The notes under the pieces are model-generated. The model worked only from the letters and a program-made list of their open reading frames with translations. It did not search any database and was not told where the DNA came from. A DNA stretch of 64,000 nt from Dendrolimus kikuchii (lineage: Eukaryota; Arthropoda; Insecta; Lepidoptera; Lasiocampidae): NCBI GenBank assembly GCA_019925095.2, contig CM034411.1, forward strand, positions 283,001-347,000. Direction: 5' to 3'. Positions 40,141 through 49,924 of this stretch are shown piece after piece; position 1 is the first letter of the stretch, and every line of letters begins with the position of its first letter. Made by a program: the position numbers and the translations under genes.

Positions 40141-40345
40141 TAATATTATTATTACAATTCGGGCCACCTGCATATCTGTAAACAAAGCACATTTATTACC
40201 CGTCGGCGTTTGAGCTAATAACATTGAAACTGACCGTCTTCTTTTGTTTACTTTAAGTTTAAAATTTGTGATTGGAAAACAGCCCATTGTGTATTGTAAT
40301 CTTTATGGTAGTCATTAGCCAGATGTGATTCTTAGAAATTCAGTA
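40141..40345 (+). mobile_element. LTR family S, left part (BEL-4 insertion site)
   Basis: TTACAATTCGGGCCACCTGCAT...TAGCCAGATGTGATTCTTAGAAATTCAGTA. The right part of the same LTR in the same orientation lies beyond BEL-4 at 47201-47316, so BEL-4 inserted into this LTR. About 150 bp of the LTR between the parts is not found. Confidence 0.7.
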
Positions 40346-40347
40346 CT

Positions 40348-40529
40348 TGCCACTTATCACCAAGCTCTTGGAACCCGATTAGTATTGCAATTGGGTGGAT
40401 ATCTCAAATGCGCGCGCGATGCGTGAATGTTTTTACGACGGATCGATTCAGACTGATCGTTGAGACGCGGAAGTGCGGGGTAAATTACTTTTTCGGGGAA
40501 TCATCGTTCGTTACGCGGTGGCGTGAACA
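40348..40529 (-). repeat. 3' LTR of BEL-4
   Basis: 182 bp, identical by eye to 47019-47200. Contains the palindromic GCGCGCGC. Confidence 0.9.
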
Positions 40530-40575
40530 TCCTGGGGCCCGGGGAAAAGGTGACGGCTCCCATTTATAGTGCTGA

Positions 40576-43500
40576 CTAAGTGCTGTTGTCGTCGGGGGGA
40601 AGACGAGCAATCTTTGTGACTGGTCTCGTTAAGCTGCCATCCTTGGTGCTGAGTTCTACGACTCGGACGACGTCATCCTTTCCGGGCAGAATCTTCTTTA
40701 TTCTTCCCATCTTCCACTGGAGTCTGGGAAGATTATCCTCCTTTATGAGTACCAGCTCACCAATCTTGGGTCGACTGGTTTCCGTAGTCCATTTAGATCG
40801 GGATTGGAGAGTGTGCAGGTAGGATTTCGACCACAAGGTCCAAAATCGCTGAGCCAACGCTTGCACTAAGCGAAAACGTCGTAGGGTTGATGGAGGAGAG
40901 GATTCATGGGAATGTTCGGGTAATGCGGTAAGTGGGCGACCTATAAGGAAATGACCAGCGGTTAGGACTTCGAAGTCTGTAGGGTCTGAAGACAGAGGGC
41001 AGAGTGGTCGAGAGTTGAGAACGGCCTCAATACGGGCTAAGAGTGTAGAAAATTCTTCAAAGGTCAGATGCTGCTCACCTAATACGCGATAGAGTAATTG
41101 CTTAGTAGATTTCACGGCTGCCTCGTGCAGACCGCCAAAAGAAGGAGCTGAGGGCGGATTGAGCAACCATGTGATCTGCTGTGTGGCTAGCTTGTGCGTA
41201 ATTCTATCATCATTGGCCTTTAAGAAGTTTTGTACTTCTATGAGCTGATTTCTTGCGCCGACATAGTTTGTACCGCAATCAGAGCGAATTAGGGTAGGGA
41301 TTCCGCGCCGACTAACGAACCTTTGCAATGCCGCAAAAAAGGCGTCCGTAGAAAGTTCCGAGACAGCCTCTAAGTGCACTGCCTTGGTGGCGAGACAAAC
41401 GAAAACACAAAAGTAGCCTTTGAGAAGTTTGGCATTGCGTAGAGTACTTGATTTAATTAGGAATGGTCCGGCAAAATCCGTGGACACTTGACTAAACACC
41501 GGTTGTGGGCTGACTCGATCAGCCGGTAGGTCGGCCATAAAAGGGGGATTCGGCTGAGCTCGATGCCTAAAACAGCGTACACATTTAAAGACACGGTGAC
41601 GAATGACTCGCCTTCCAGATAAAATCCAGTATTGTTGACGGAGTAGTGTGTGTAGTGTATCTGCGCCCGGGTGGCAGTGTATAGTGTGGAAATGATCTAT
41701 AATTAGGTCCACAAGGGGGCTTGAACTGGGTAAGATGAGGGGATGTTGTGTGTCATATCTAAGGGCTGAGTTGGACAAGCGCCCTCCTACTCTAAGAAGA
41801 TCATCCTTGAGAAAGGGCGAGAGGCGTTGTATTCGCACTGTACATAATTTGTTAGTTTGCAGTCGGTGGATGTCTTCAGCGAACATATTTTGTTGGACTG
41901 AGCGTACCCAGTGTAAGAGCGCTTTCTTACGTTCGTCTACGGTAATGGGACCAACGATGCGAGAGTGAGAAGATACCAAGCAATTGTGTGCAAAACGTTT
42001 AATACATGCGGTTACGCCTACAAGTGTGTCTAAGGAGCTGAATCTCGTGAGTAAATCCGTGTCTAGATCAGGAACCGCGATGTGAGCTACCATTTTTCTT
42101 GGTTTTAGACCAGGCAGTACGTGATGACCCAAAGCAGGGGGCATCGTGGGCCAGGTATCAGGTGGGGCCTTGAGCCAAGTAGGCGACCACCATAGGTCAT
42201 AGGCTAAGAGTTCCTGTGCTGATATTCCCCTGCTAGCACAGTCGGCAGGGTTAAGAGCTGAGGGTACATGTCTCCAAGTAGGGTTACATGGATTGGCTGC
42301 AATGGCAGAGACTCGATTGGCCTCAAAGACCTGTAGGGATTGAGAAGGAGTTTTAAGCCAGGCGAGTACGATAGTACTGTCTGACCAACAAAAGTGTTGC
42401 TGAATGGTAATGTGGGCAGAAAGTTGAACAGAGACGCGAGAAATGAGCAGCGAAGTGAGGTGTGCAGCTGAAAGTTCCAGCTTTGGTATAGTCTGTCGGG
42501 TTTTAATGGGGGCTACCTTGGATTTAGAAACAAGTAGTCTGACGTGTACCTGACCCGTGATATTCGTTTCATGAAGATAGACTGCGGCTGCATATCCGGA
42601 TTCGGATGCATCGGCAAAACCGTGTAGGGTGTAGGTGGAATCTTTGCTGGTGCAAATTGTTCTGGGGAGTCGAAGAGCAGAGAGTAGAGGTAAGTCTTCA
42701 AAAATGTGCTGAAATTGAAATGTGACATCATTGGGAGCCGATTCATCCCAGTCTAACTTTAGAGTCCATAGGTGCTGAATGAGCAGTTTTGCGCGGAAAA
42801 TAACTGGGCTGATCCATCCACTAGGATCGTATAAACGAGCGATGGTACTGAGTATTGACCTTTTGGTAAATTTTTCCAGTGTAGGTACCGAAATGTGATA
42901 TGTAAATTCGTCCGTTTGGGGTATCCATTGCATACCAAGTACCTTGATTGCATTGGAGTCGGGTACAACATCAAAATCCTTGGGTATGTCACATTGATCA
43001 TCCGGGAAGCGTTCTAAAAGCTGACGAGAGTTTGAGGTCCACTTTCGCAAATGAAATCCCCCTAGGGCTAGTAACTCAATGAGTTCAGTCTGCAGAGCTA
43101 TTGCCTTGTCAACTGAATCATGCCCAGTCAGAATGTCATCCACGAATATGGAGTGCGTAAGAACCTGTGCAGCCTGGGGAAAACGGTGACCTTCATCAGT
43201 GACCAGCTGTATAATAGATCGATTGGCGAGGAAGGGGCTGGGTCGTAGGCCATACGTGACAGTGGACAGGGCGTAAGTGAGCAGAGGTTGATCCGGAGAA
43301 GAGCGCCATAGAATGAGTTGGAACCGTCTGTGGTCTGGGTGAACTAGTATATTTCTAAACATCATCTGGATGTCTGTACTAAAGACCACTTTGTGAGTAC
43401 GAAAATTTAGAATGATGTCAGTAATATCACGTTGGAGCGGTGGGCCAGTGTGCAGACAGTCATTAAGACTGACACCATTAGAGCTCTTACAGCTGCCATC

Positions 43501-44706
43501 AAAAACCGTGCGAAGTTTTTCAGAGTTGGCTTTGAAGATGCCATGATGCGGGACGTAAAAATGGTCTTTTCCTTTGAATGTGCTGGGGTGACAAAGAGCC
43601 ATGTGGCCCATGTCAATGTATTCCTTCATGAAGTCGATATATTTTGAGCGGAGGGTAGGATCTCTTTGGAGTTTGCGCTCCAAATTAAGGAATCGTCGTA
43701 GTGCAATAGCGTGGGTTGCACCGAGCTTAGGTGCCTTTGTAAGAAAGGGAAGGGATACTATGTATCGCCCTGTGGGATCACGTGTGGTGGTAGAACGAAA
43801 GTTCTCCTCACACTCGTCAGAGGTTGAGTTGTCCTTTGATTGCACTTCTTCGACTTCCCAGAATCTCTCCAGAGCGGAGTGTATTTCTTTATTTGAGTGT
43901 TGGGGTTGTAAACAGTCAATATTTACTAGTGCTGAATTAACTTGAGGCTCAGGCTTTGTGTAGTTTGGATTGATAGGACCTAAAAGAGCGAAATTGAAGA
44001 TCGTGCCGAAGGCTATTGGTCTGCCGGGGCCCAAAAAAATTTTGTTACCATCCAAAATTTGGCCCAAGACATCAGAACCTAAAATCAAGTCAATAGCGGC
44101 TGGAAAACGATAAGACGAGTCTGCTAGGGGAAGCTGTGTCGAGTCGAGGAGTGGAACAACGTCAGGTAACATTGTTAATGGTAAAAGACCTGTCAAATCT
44201 GGTAGAATGTATGCCTTTGCGCTAATTACTGGGACTTCGGTGTGAATAGGGCGGAATGTGATGGTAGTTGAAGAACTAGAGTTTTGAGTCTGCTGATTAC
44301 CGACTCCTGTAATTTTTAGTTCTGTGTGCTCGACAGGCAAACGTAATTTTTGTGTCATAGTTTTAGTTAACAAGGTTAGCATGGAACCGCTGTCTAATAA
44401 TGCTCTTGCCTTATGAAATTCTCCAGCGTTGTCTGCTAGTTCTAGGGACACAGTGGGTAATAAAACTGGTGGATCGTGTACTGTAATGTGCTGAGTATGT
44501 GCTGAAATATGACTGTCATTTTGGTTAGCTTTATCAGAGGAAGTAACAGGGCTGCCGGGCAAGTGATTATTATGATAAACTTTATTATCATAGTGCTGAG
44601 TATGAAACTGGGATTTATTTTGTTTACGTGATGTAGTGGATGGTGTATATTGTAGCGATGGTATGGGTGGGTGTAGTGTAGTATTGTGTAAGTGAGTAGC
44701 AGGTAG
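40576..44706 (-). CDS. pol: BEL-4 pol: protease, RT, RNase H, integrase
   Basis: Encodes the enzymes of a BEL/Pao element. The frame is open from the codon after the gag TGA (44706) to 40576; the first ATG-less stretch (44563-44706, 48 codons) shows that pol has no obvious start of its own, the first usable codon in an isolated ORF being a TTG at 44562. Numbered from 44562: protease LLDSGS (about 57, the DSG form); RT STDIQMMF (about 392) and FVDD (about 473) in the catalytic position; RNase H FADASESGY (about 650), LELSAA and WSDST; integrase zinc-binding HCHP...CVRCFRHR (957-995), D in STDFAGPF (1029), D in RSDCGTNY (1094) and E in GGLHEAA (1146). Most likely expressed as a gag-pol fusion by stop readthrough. 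Total gag plus pol length (about 1870 codons) equals that of the single-ORF copies 1-3. Confidence 0.92.
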   Translation of the reverse strand, partial: LPATHLHNTTLHPPIPSLQYTPSTTSRKQNKSQFHTQHYDNKVYHNNHLPGSPVTSSDKANQNDSHISAHTQHITVHDPPVLLPTVSLELADNAGEFHKARALLDSGSMLTLLTKTMTQKLRLPVEHTELKITGVGNQQTQNSSSSTTITFRPIHTEVPVISAKAYILPDLTGLLPLTMLPDVVPLLDSTQLPLADSSYRFPAAIDLILGSDVLGQILDGNKIFLGPGRPIAFGTIFNFALLGPINPNYTKPEPQVNSALVNIDCLQPQHSNKEIHSALERFWEVEEVQSKDNSTSDECEENFRSTTTRDPTGRYIVSLPFLTKAPKLGATHAIALRRFLNLERKLQRDPTLRSKYIDFMKEYIDMGHMALCHPSTFKGKDHFYVPHHGIFKANSEKLRTVFDGSCKSSNGVSLNDCLHTGPPLQRDITDIILNFRTHKVVFSTDIQMMFRNILVHPDHRRFQLILWRSSPDQPLLTYALSTVTYGLRPSPFLANRSIIQLVTDEGHRFPQAAQVLTHSIFVDDILTGHDSVDKAIALQTELIELLALGGFHLRKWTSNSRQLLERFPDDQCDIPKDFDVVPDSNAIKVLGMQWIPQTDEFTYHISVPTLEKFTKRSILSTIARLYDPSGWISPVIFRAKLLIQHLWTLKLDWDESAPNDVTFQFQHIFEDLPLLSALRLPRTICTSKDSTYTLHGFADASESGYAAAVYLHETNITGQVHVRLLVSKSKVAPIKTRQTIPKLELSAAHLTSLLISRVSVQLSAHITIQQHFCWSDSTIVLAWLKTPSQSLQVFEANRVSAIAANPCNPTWRHVPSALNPADCASRGISAQELLAYDLWWSPTWLKAPPDTWPTMPPALGHHVLPGLKPRKMVAHIAVPDLDTDLLTRFSSLDTLVGVTACIKRFAHNCLVSSHSRIVGPITVDERKKALLHWVRSVQQNMFAEDIHRLQTNKLCTVRIQRLSPFLKDDLLRVGGRLSNSALRYDTQHPLILPSSSPLVDLIIDHFHTIHCHPGADTLHTLLRQQYWILSGRRVIRHRVFKCVRCFRHRAQPNPPFMADLPADRVSPQPVFSQVSTDFAGPFLIKSSTLRNAKLLKGYFCVFVCLATKAVHLEAVSELSTDAFFAALQRFVSRRGIPTLIRSDCGTNYVGARNQLIEVQNFLKANDDRITHKLATQQITWLLNPPSAPSFGGLHEAAVKSTKQLLYRVLGEQHLTFEEFSTLLARIEAVLNSRPLCPLSSDPTDFEVLTAGHFLIGRPLTALPEHSHESSPPSTLRRFRLVQALAQRFWTLWSKSYLHTLQSRSKWTTETSRPKIGELVLIKEDNLPRLQWKMGRIKKILPGKDDVVRVVELSTKDGSLTRPVTKIARLPPDDNST

Positions 44707-44712
44707 TCATTG
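44701..44712 (-). promoter_or_regulatory. Candidate stop-codon readthrough site, CAA UGA CUA
   Basis: The gag stop (TGA, 44709-44707) is followed in frame by CTA CCT and then 46 further sense codons leading straight into pol. UGA followed by CUA is the best-known leaky stop context in animal and viral readthrough. I checked every codon from 44706 to 44563 and found no other stop. Readthrough is an inference; a simple nonsense mutation is the alternative. Confidence 0.65.
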
Positions 44713-46191
44713 TTGTGAATTAATAGGTGAATTACGACGAGAAGAGTTTCTTGATTCCGTGGTTGGGCGGGTGTGTTCTTGTCCTCTTAGTTGTGGGGGC
44801 AAGAGGTGAGAATTGTCATATGTGGGTGATTCAAAGCCACTGCGATGTAAGGTGGTATGGTGTTTCTCGCTATCACATTCTCTACACCGTCCTGTGGATC
44901 TGCACTCGTCAGAGTAATGGGGTCCTAGACACTTACGGCACCGTTCATGAGCTTGGATAAAATCCCAGCGCCCTTGCGTAGGCTGTCTTAGGTATTCACC
45001 GCAGTTCAGCAACCTGTGTCCTCTAACGTGACACCAAGGGCAGTAATAATTATTGGTCGGTGCTGGTGGGTGGGCGGAATCTTGTGCTATGGGCTCGAAA
45101 TATTGTGTAGACTGTGGGTATCCTTGAGCGTACTGTACAGGGTACGCTTGACTTTGTAGAGGATATGCAGGGCGCGTTAAAGGTGGGCGGACGGAAGTAG
45201 TGGGCTGAAAACGAACGTGCCGAATTTCTGGTCTGGGTGCAGAAGCGCGTGGTTGGTACCGTGCTGAGGGAGAAGCACGTTCAGTTTGTCTGTATGTCGG
45301 GCTGAGGGGAGGGGGGGGTGGGTTATATGTCTCAGTTTCTGTGCAACGTGCATGGTCTTCTAAGAATGTGATTACATCCTTTAAGGTGGGCAGAGTGTCT
45401 GAAGACCCATGCGTTCGTTCAAATAATGTGCGAAGCTCGCCCTTTAACTTCCGCACTACTATTGACACTAGGACGTAGTCTGAGTCATGTAGTGGTAAGT
45501 TTAGGTTTTTAAGCGCCGATTGGGTTGAAATAAGAGGGGCTAAAAATAACTGTCTGATTTGTGAGCGGGTGGTGATGTGGGGTAACTCTAGTATCATATC
45601 TATAAACCTATCAATGAGAACTCGGCGATTTTCGTAGCGATTGGCAAGTGTTGTCATCGCTACATCGTAGTTCTCATCGGTAACCTTGAGGTGTGATACC
45701 ATACTGAGAGCTTCTCCGGAGAGGCAAGAAAATAAATAGTGTAATTTAACTGCACCTGACAAATTACCGGCAGTGTCCGTAAGGCTTTTGAAAATAGTTA
45801 TGAAAGATGGCCAATCCTCAAGCTTGGAAGAAAATTTGGGTAGATCTATTTTGGGCAGAACAGTAGACGTGGAGAATGTGGGCGAGCTTGGTTTGATGCT
45901 TGAGCTGATGGTGATGTTTGCCACCAAAATTTTTTCATATGCTTCTATAGCCGAGGTGTAGTAGTCAAAGTACCATTTTTCCACTTTGTCGTCAAGGTCT
46001 TTAGAGTCCAAGATCTCATAATATACTGTATCCAACTTGCCCTTTATATCGTCCAATTTTGTAAAGCGCCCTATGAAATCGTTTACACTATACTTTTTGT
46101 CTCCTTTTAATATAAGGTTAGCTATCTCTAATAGGAAAGTTATGTACTTATGGGTTTGCATAAAGATGGCAGATTGCGATTTGGTAGGCAT
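44707..46191 (-). CDS. gag: BEL-4 gag (494 aa)
   Basis: Structural protein of the retrotransposon particle. ATG at 46191-46189. Residues about 110-290 form the BEL-type gag core (LPKIDLPKFSSKLEDWPSF, then LKGELRTLFER). A Pro/Tyr/Gln-rich linker follows (about 295-375). Three cysteine knuckles close the protein: CPWCHVRGHRLLNC (from about 383, C-X2-C-X4-H-X4-C), CRKCLGPHYSDEC and CRECDSEKHHTTLH. These bind RNA in related elements. The protein ends at a TGA that is in frame with pol. Confidence 0.92.
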   Translation of the reverse strand: MPTKSQSAIFMQTHKYITFLLEIANLILKGDKKYSVNDFIGRFTKLDDIKGKLDTVYYEILDSKDLDDKVEKWYFDYYTSAIEAYEKILVANITISSSIKPSSPTFSTSTVLPKIDLPKFSSKLEDWPSFITIFKSLTDTAGNLSGAVKLHYLFSCLSGEALSMVSHLKVTDENYDVAMTTLANRYENRRVLIDRFIDMILELPHITTRSQIRQLFLAPLISTQSALKNLNLPLHDSDYVLVSIVVRKLKGELRTLFERTHGSSDTLPTLKDVITFLEDHARCTETETYNPPPPPLSPTYRQTERASPSARYQPRASAPRPEIRHVRFQPTTSVRPPLTRPAYPLQSQAYPVQYAQGYPQSTQYFEPIAQDSAHPPAPTNNYYCPWCHVRGHRLLNCGEYLRQPTQGRWDFIQAHERCRKCLGPHYSDECRSTGRCRECDSEKHHTTLHRSGFESPTYDNSHLLPPQLRGQEHTRPTTESRNSSRRNSPINSQQ

Positions 46192-47018
46192 GACGATGAG
46201 AAGTGCACAATAAGAAAAGGAAAGGCAAACGAGAAAAAAAAAAAAAAAAAAAAAAAATTTTTTTTTTACTAATGCTAATAAAGAACACGCAAGAAAGCAG
46301 CCAGAGAAACGTAAGAAATACGAAATAAATAAAAATGATTAGGAAAAAAAATATATATCAAACTGTCGTGTGCGCTGAGTCTTAATAAACACGAAGCTAT
46401 ATATAAGCTATAAAAGTTGCACGGCAAGCTAACCACACCGAGTGAAACGAATATAATATTCAATATTATTATATCGATCCGATATCACGTTTAGTGCAAG
46501 TATTCGAGAATAGGTGTGCTGAATAAAGTACAGAATACGTACTCGAGGTTATATTAACCTACCTACGTACCAAAAAATAGTTATCGTGTAGCAATTTGCG
46601 TAATTATCTGAGGAATGTGGAATGGGTATTCAAATATATAAGGGCAGAAGTAATATGTTTATAAGAAAACAAAAAAGAAAAAACAAGGGCAGAAAACGGG
46701 TAAATGGGCAGATTGATAATGATTGTTTATTTAACTTTTTAGGTATGCGAAAATTTACAATTTGGTTTGAATTAACCATAAAATGGCAAAATACGGTTGT
46801 TGCAGACTGTATAAATAGGTCGCCAGTTGGAATATTCGGTTCGAAAGACCATATGATCTGGCCGATTGCCAGATTTCAAGGGTGCAAGGGTAAGAGGGAA
46901 TGGAGATAAATGGACTCACCCGTAATAATATGAGCTGAGTAACCGGAGCGTCTGCGATACAGGAGCAGCAGTGCGTGTTCTCTTGTTATATATCTCCCGC
47001 TTCACAACTAGATTCACT
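46192..47018 (-). other. BEL-4 leader
   Basis: 827 bp between the 5' LTR and gag, AT-rich. It contains a 24-A run followed by a 10-T run (46234-46267) about 45 bp upstream of the gag ATG. No supported ORF. The primer binding site should adjoin 47018, but I could not assign a tRNA. Confidence 0.6.
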
Positions 47019-47200
47019 TGCCACTTATCACCAAGCTCTTGGAACCCGATTAGTATTGCAATTGGGTGGATATCTCAAATGCGCGCGCGATGCGTGAATG
47101 TTTTTACGACGGATCGATTCAGACTGATCGTTGAGACGCGGAAGTGCGGGGTAAATTACTTTTTCGGGGAATCATCGTTCGTTACGCGGTGGCGTGAACA
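47019..47200 (-). repeat. 5' LTR of BEL-4
   Basis: Identical by eye to 40348-40529. Confidence 0.9.
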
Positions 47201-47316
47201 GTTATATTTGTACCTGTGTTATACGAGTTTGCATAGTTCTAATAAATTCTATAATAAATCCAACGGCATTTTAATTCGAGTCCTGCAACTCGTAACATTA
47301 TATAAAATTATTAGAA
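47201..47316 (+). mobile_element. LTR family S, right part
   Basis: GTTATATTTGTACCTGTGTTATACG...TTTTAATTCGAGTCCTGCAACTCGTAACA, the right end of family S, in line with 40141-40345 across BEL-4. Confidence 0.7.
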
Positions 47317-47325
47317 CTAGGCGTT

Positions 47326-47400
47326 TGCTGAAGAGTTTCTTGCGCTGCTTCTTTTCTTCAAGCCACAGCATCTTGCGAAGGGGTGGTAAATTAGATTAGG
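47326..47400 (+). repeat. Repeat W
   Basis: GTTTGCTGAAGAGTTTCTTGCG...GGTAAATTAGATTAGG; matches 26226-26310. Confidence 0.5.
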
Positions 47401-47404
47401 CTAA

Positions 47405-47695
47405 AAGATAAAGACTATACTTCTATAATCACAGATTTCGCCAAGGCTACACTGTTAATTTGACTTGAACAATAAACAAAAGAGTATATATGCGTGTGTG
47501 TGTCAAATACATGGTAGTCTGTGTGTAATGTTTTTTTTATTGATTAAATGTATTTTTTATGCGTAATTTAAAATTAGCACTCTGCACTACTCTATATAAA
47601 CTATAAGTGTGCGAAATTTCATACTCCTCCGTCCGAGCAATTTTCGTAAAAAGGGATACAAAGTTTTTGCTTCACGTATTAATGTATTAGATGAA
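47405..47695 (+). repeat. Repeat family Z, full-length-like
   Basis: ACTTCTATAATCACAGATTTCGCC to TTTTTGCTTCACGTATTAATGTA. Same end points as the inverted copy at 38255-38545. Confidence 0.6.
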
Positions 47696-47756
47696 AACAC
47701 ACCACACGATTAATTCATTTAAAGTAACTAAACCAACTACTAGTAGTACTACTAGA

Positions 47757-47982
47757 AGTCGTGGTAGCGTAATGGTTAGCGCACGCGTCCCAGACTCAAA
47801 GTTACAATTACCACGTGCTAATAACGGTGAAGGAAAACATCGTGATGCAGCCTGCACATCGAGATAACTGATGTGTCAAACCTGCCAAGCCTCCTTGGAT
47901 AAGCGTGGCGGGTATACTGTCCGTTCCTCTATAGTGGGAGGCCCGAGCCCAGCAGTGGGGACACTTATGGGCTGCTATTATA
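47757..47982 (+). mobile_element. tRNA-derived SINE, box B deleted
   Basis: TCGTGGTAGCGTAATGGTTAGCGCACG is a clear box A. The segment with box B, present at 55905-55925, is missing here (CTCAAAGTTACAATTACC). The 3' part runs to CAGCAGTGGGGACACTTATGGGCTG. Confidence 0.8.
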
Positions 47983-48023
47983 TATATATTATATTATATT
48001 ATTATATATATATTATATTATAT

Positions 48024-48072
<49 letters not shown>
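47983..48072. repeat. AT-rich microsatellite, (TATATTAT)n then (AT)n
   Basis: A simple-sequence run between the SINE tail and a Helitron end. Confidence 0.85.
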
Positions 48073-48081
48073 TATATTACT

Positions 48082-48466
48082 AGGGGTCCCGACAGACGTT
48101 GTCCTGCTCTGAAAAAATAAAAATCTAGGACCCGATCCCAGCGTGACCTGTCTGTTCCAACGGGATAAAAAGTATCCTATGTCCGTCACCTGGTTCTAAG
48201 CTACCTCCCCACCAATTTTCAGCCAAATCGGTACAGCCGTTCTTGAGTTATAAATAGTGTAACTAACACGACTTTCTTTTATATACTGCCCTGACGCAAT
48301 AAAATTTAGAACCCGATTCCAGCGCCACCTACCGGGTCCAAATGTAAGTTATCCTATCTTTCAAGTCGGATCAAACTGCACACGGTGTGCAAATTTGATT
48401 AAAATCGGTCAAGTAGTTTAGGAGTCCATCGCGGACAAACAACGTGACACGTAATTTATATATATT
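48082..48466 (-). mobile_element. Non-autonomous Helitron (family H2)
   Basis: On the minus strand it ends ...GACAACGTCTGTCGGGACCCCTAGT, a GC hairpin followed by CTAGT; the 5' part carries GTGTCACGTTG. The internal GAATCGGTCAAG-like and GGTACAGCCGTTCTTGAG segments recur in 52548-53150. No coding sequence. Confidence 0.7.
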
Positions 48467-48498
48467 AAGAACATGTATGTATATATATGCATATACAG

Positions 48499-48529
<31 letters not shown>

Positions 48530-48719
48530 AACCCACTATAATTATAACAAATATCAACATAATAAAAAATAAACTTAAAATAACTTAATCTTTTTACCAT
48601 CTGGGACCAAGAATGTACGAAAGTCCTTCTCCTTTGCTTCACATTTTGCAAATGGACATTTTCCGCTTCGACGAAAACTCAAACATATTTAAGAATAACT
48701 AACCTTTTAAGAAGATTCT
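48467..48719. repeat. Simple repeats, otherwise nothing
   Basis: Short (AC)n and (AT)n at about 48494-48530. No gene. Confidence 0.5.
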
Positions 48720-48835
48720 TTTTATTCCGTGATCACGTCGCAATAACAAAAAAGAAAAAGAAAACTACCGCGCTTAAAACCGTTAAAACGTAGTTTTATT
48801 ATGTATACAAGTCGCTTAAGAAAATATTACCTTTT
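48720..48835 (+). repeat. Repeat V, right half
   Basis: CCGTGATCACG, then ACCGCGCTTAAAACCGTTAAAACGTAG and TATGTATACAAGTCGC. Matches 55110-55240 and 58880-59004. Confidence 0.55.
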
Positions 48836-49068
48836 GTTTTTTAAAAAGTTGTGAAAAAACATGTATATTTTTGATACTTACGTATAAATACGTAAGAAAG
48901 GAGCTCACACGTGAAACTTGTAGTACATACGTAATAGGATAAACTTGTAACGAGATCAGAGCAGTTTTTATGGAGGCTGATAAAAGATATCATCGACGCC
49001 AGAACGGAGAGGCGCGCGACGAAGCGGCGTCCACGCGTCGGTAGAAACTGGGATAATATCATCATCAC

Positions 49069-49150
49069 CATAGCGCTAAATCCCGGTTACGGTCGGGGGG
49101 CGTCTGCCTCGAAGCTTGGAGTCCGCTTTCCCACTTTTTCTTCTATTTAC
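49069..49150 (-). pseudogene. RTE-like LINE extreme C-terminus
   Basis: On the minus strand the text corresponds to a KW..RKADP.RRDRN-type end (KVGKRTPSFEADAPRP in one frame, DRNRDLAL in another), the same C-terminus as at 35749. Frameshifted and short. Confidence 0.45.
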
Positions 49151-49303
49151 CATGTTATACTTTACGACGTCAAGCTAGCGTTTCTTGGGTACACCCCTTT
49201 GAAACCTGGCGGAGACGCCATGGCTAGACATTTGTTTCTCATGTAAGTAGCCGGTGACGGAAGACAGGGTGTTTTAAACTAGGAATTATGAGGAGTTTAT
49301 CTT

Positions 49304-49535
49304 ATACTAATATATAAAGCTGAAGAGTTTGTTTGTTTGAACGCGCTAATCTCAGGAACTACCGGTCTGATTTGAAAAATTCTTTCAGTTTTAAATAGCC
49401 CATTTATTGAGGAAGGCTATAGGCTATATATCACCACGCTAAGATCAATAGGAGCGGAGCACCAATGAAGGATGTTTCAAAATCAGAGGGTCTTGAAAAC
49501 AAATTCCACGCGAACGACGTCGCGGGCACAGCTAG
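49304..49535 (+). mobile_element. Non-autonomous Helitron (family H1), full length
   Basis: TACTAATATATAAAGCTGAAGAG to CGACGTCGCGGGCACAGCTAGT. The intact CTAGT end and hairpin make this the best-preserved H1 copy. Confidence 0.8.
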
Positions 49536-49769
49536 TTTGTTATAATTTCTTAACATTTTACAATGAAACAGCTGAAGGCGCAGCATTCTGAAGACTCGCG
49601 AGATATTTGTTACTTTGCGCCTTAGAAATTAAAACACAGAAGTATATATAGAACATACATATAGACAGAAGTAGTACCAGCAATTTTGTAAGTAAACATT
49701 TGATTCATATCAATATCAACTCTTTATGTTTCTAACAAATTGCGTTACAAATAACCACTCTAGTTGATA

Positions 49770-49845
49770 CCTATATGTTTGCGAAAGTTTATACTCCTCC
49801 GTCCACGCAATTTCGTAAAAAGGGGTACAAAGTTTTTGCTTCACA
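49770..49845 (+). repeat. Repeat family Z, right-end fragment
   Basis: TGTTTGCGAAAGTTTATACTCCTCCGTCC to AAGTTTTTGCTTCAC. Confidence 0.55.
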
Positions 49846-49924
49846 TCACAACACATGTATAAAGGCAAATCCAAGTTAATTCGTTTTCAAAACCTTTGTG
49901 TTGCTCACGACGGCTTATCATATT

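Larger units (their letters stand above)
40348..47200 (-). mobile_element. BEL/Pao LTR retrotransposon, second lineage (BEL-4), intact except a gag-pol UGA
   Basis: Complete 6.85-kb element with 182-bp LTRs that are identical by eye (40348-40529, 47019-47200), starting TGTTCACG and ending GTGGCA on the minus strand. Gag and pol lie in one frame separated by a single TGA. Protein sequence is only distantly related to copies 1-3. Identical LTRs mean a recent insertion. The flanks CAGTA/CAGTT allow an imperfect 5-bp duplication if the LTR edge is shifted by a few bases. Confidence 0.93.

Noticed and set aside
42513..43647. Short ORFs of 69-80 codons overlapping BEL-4 pol
   Set aside because: They are other-frame shadows of a well-supported polyprotein with clear RT and RNase H motifs.
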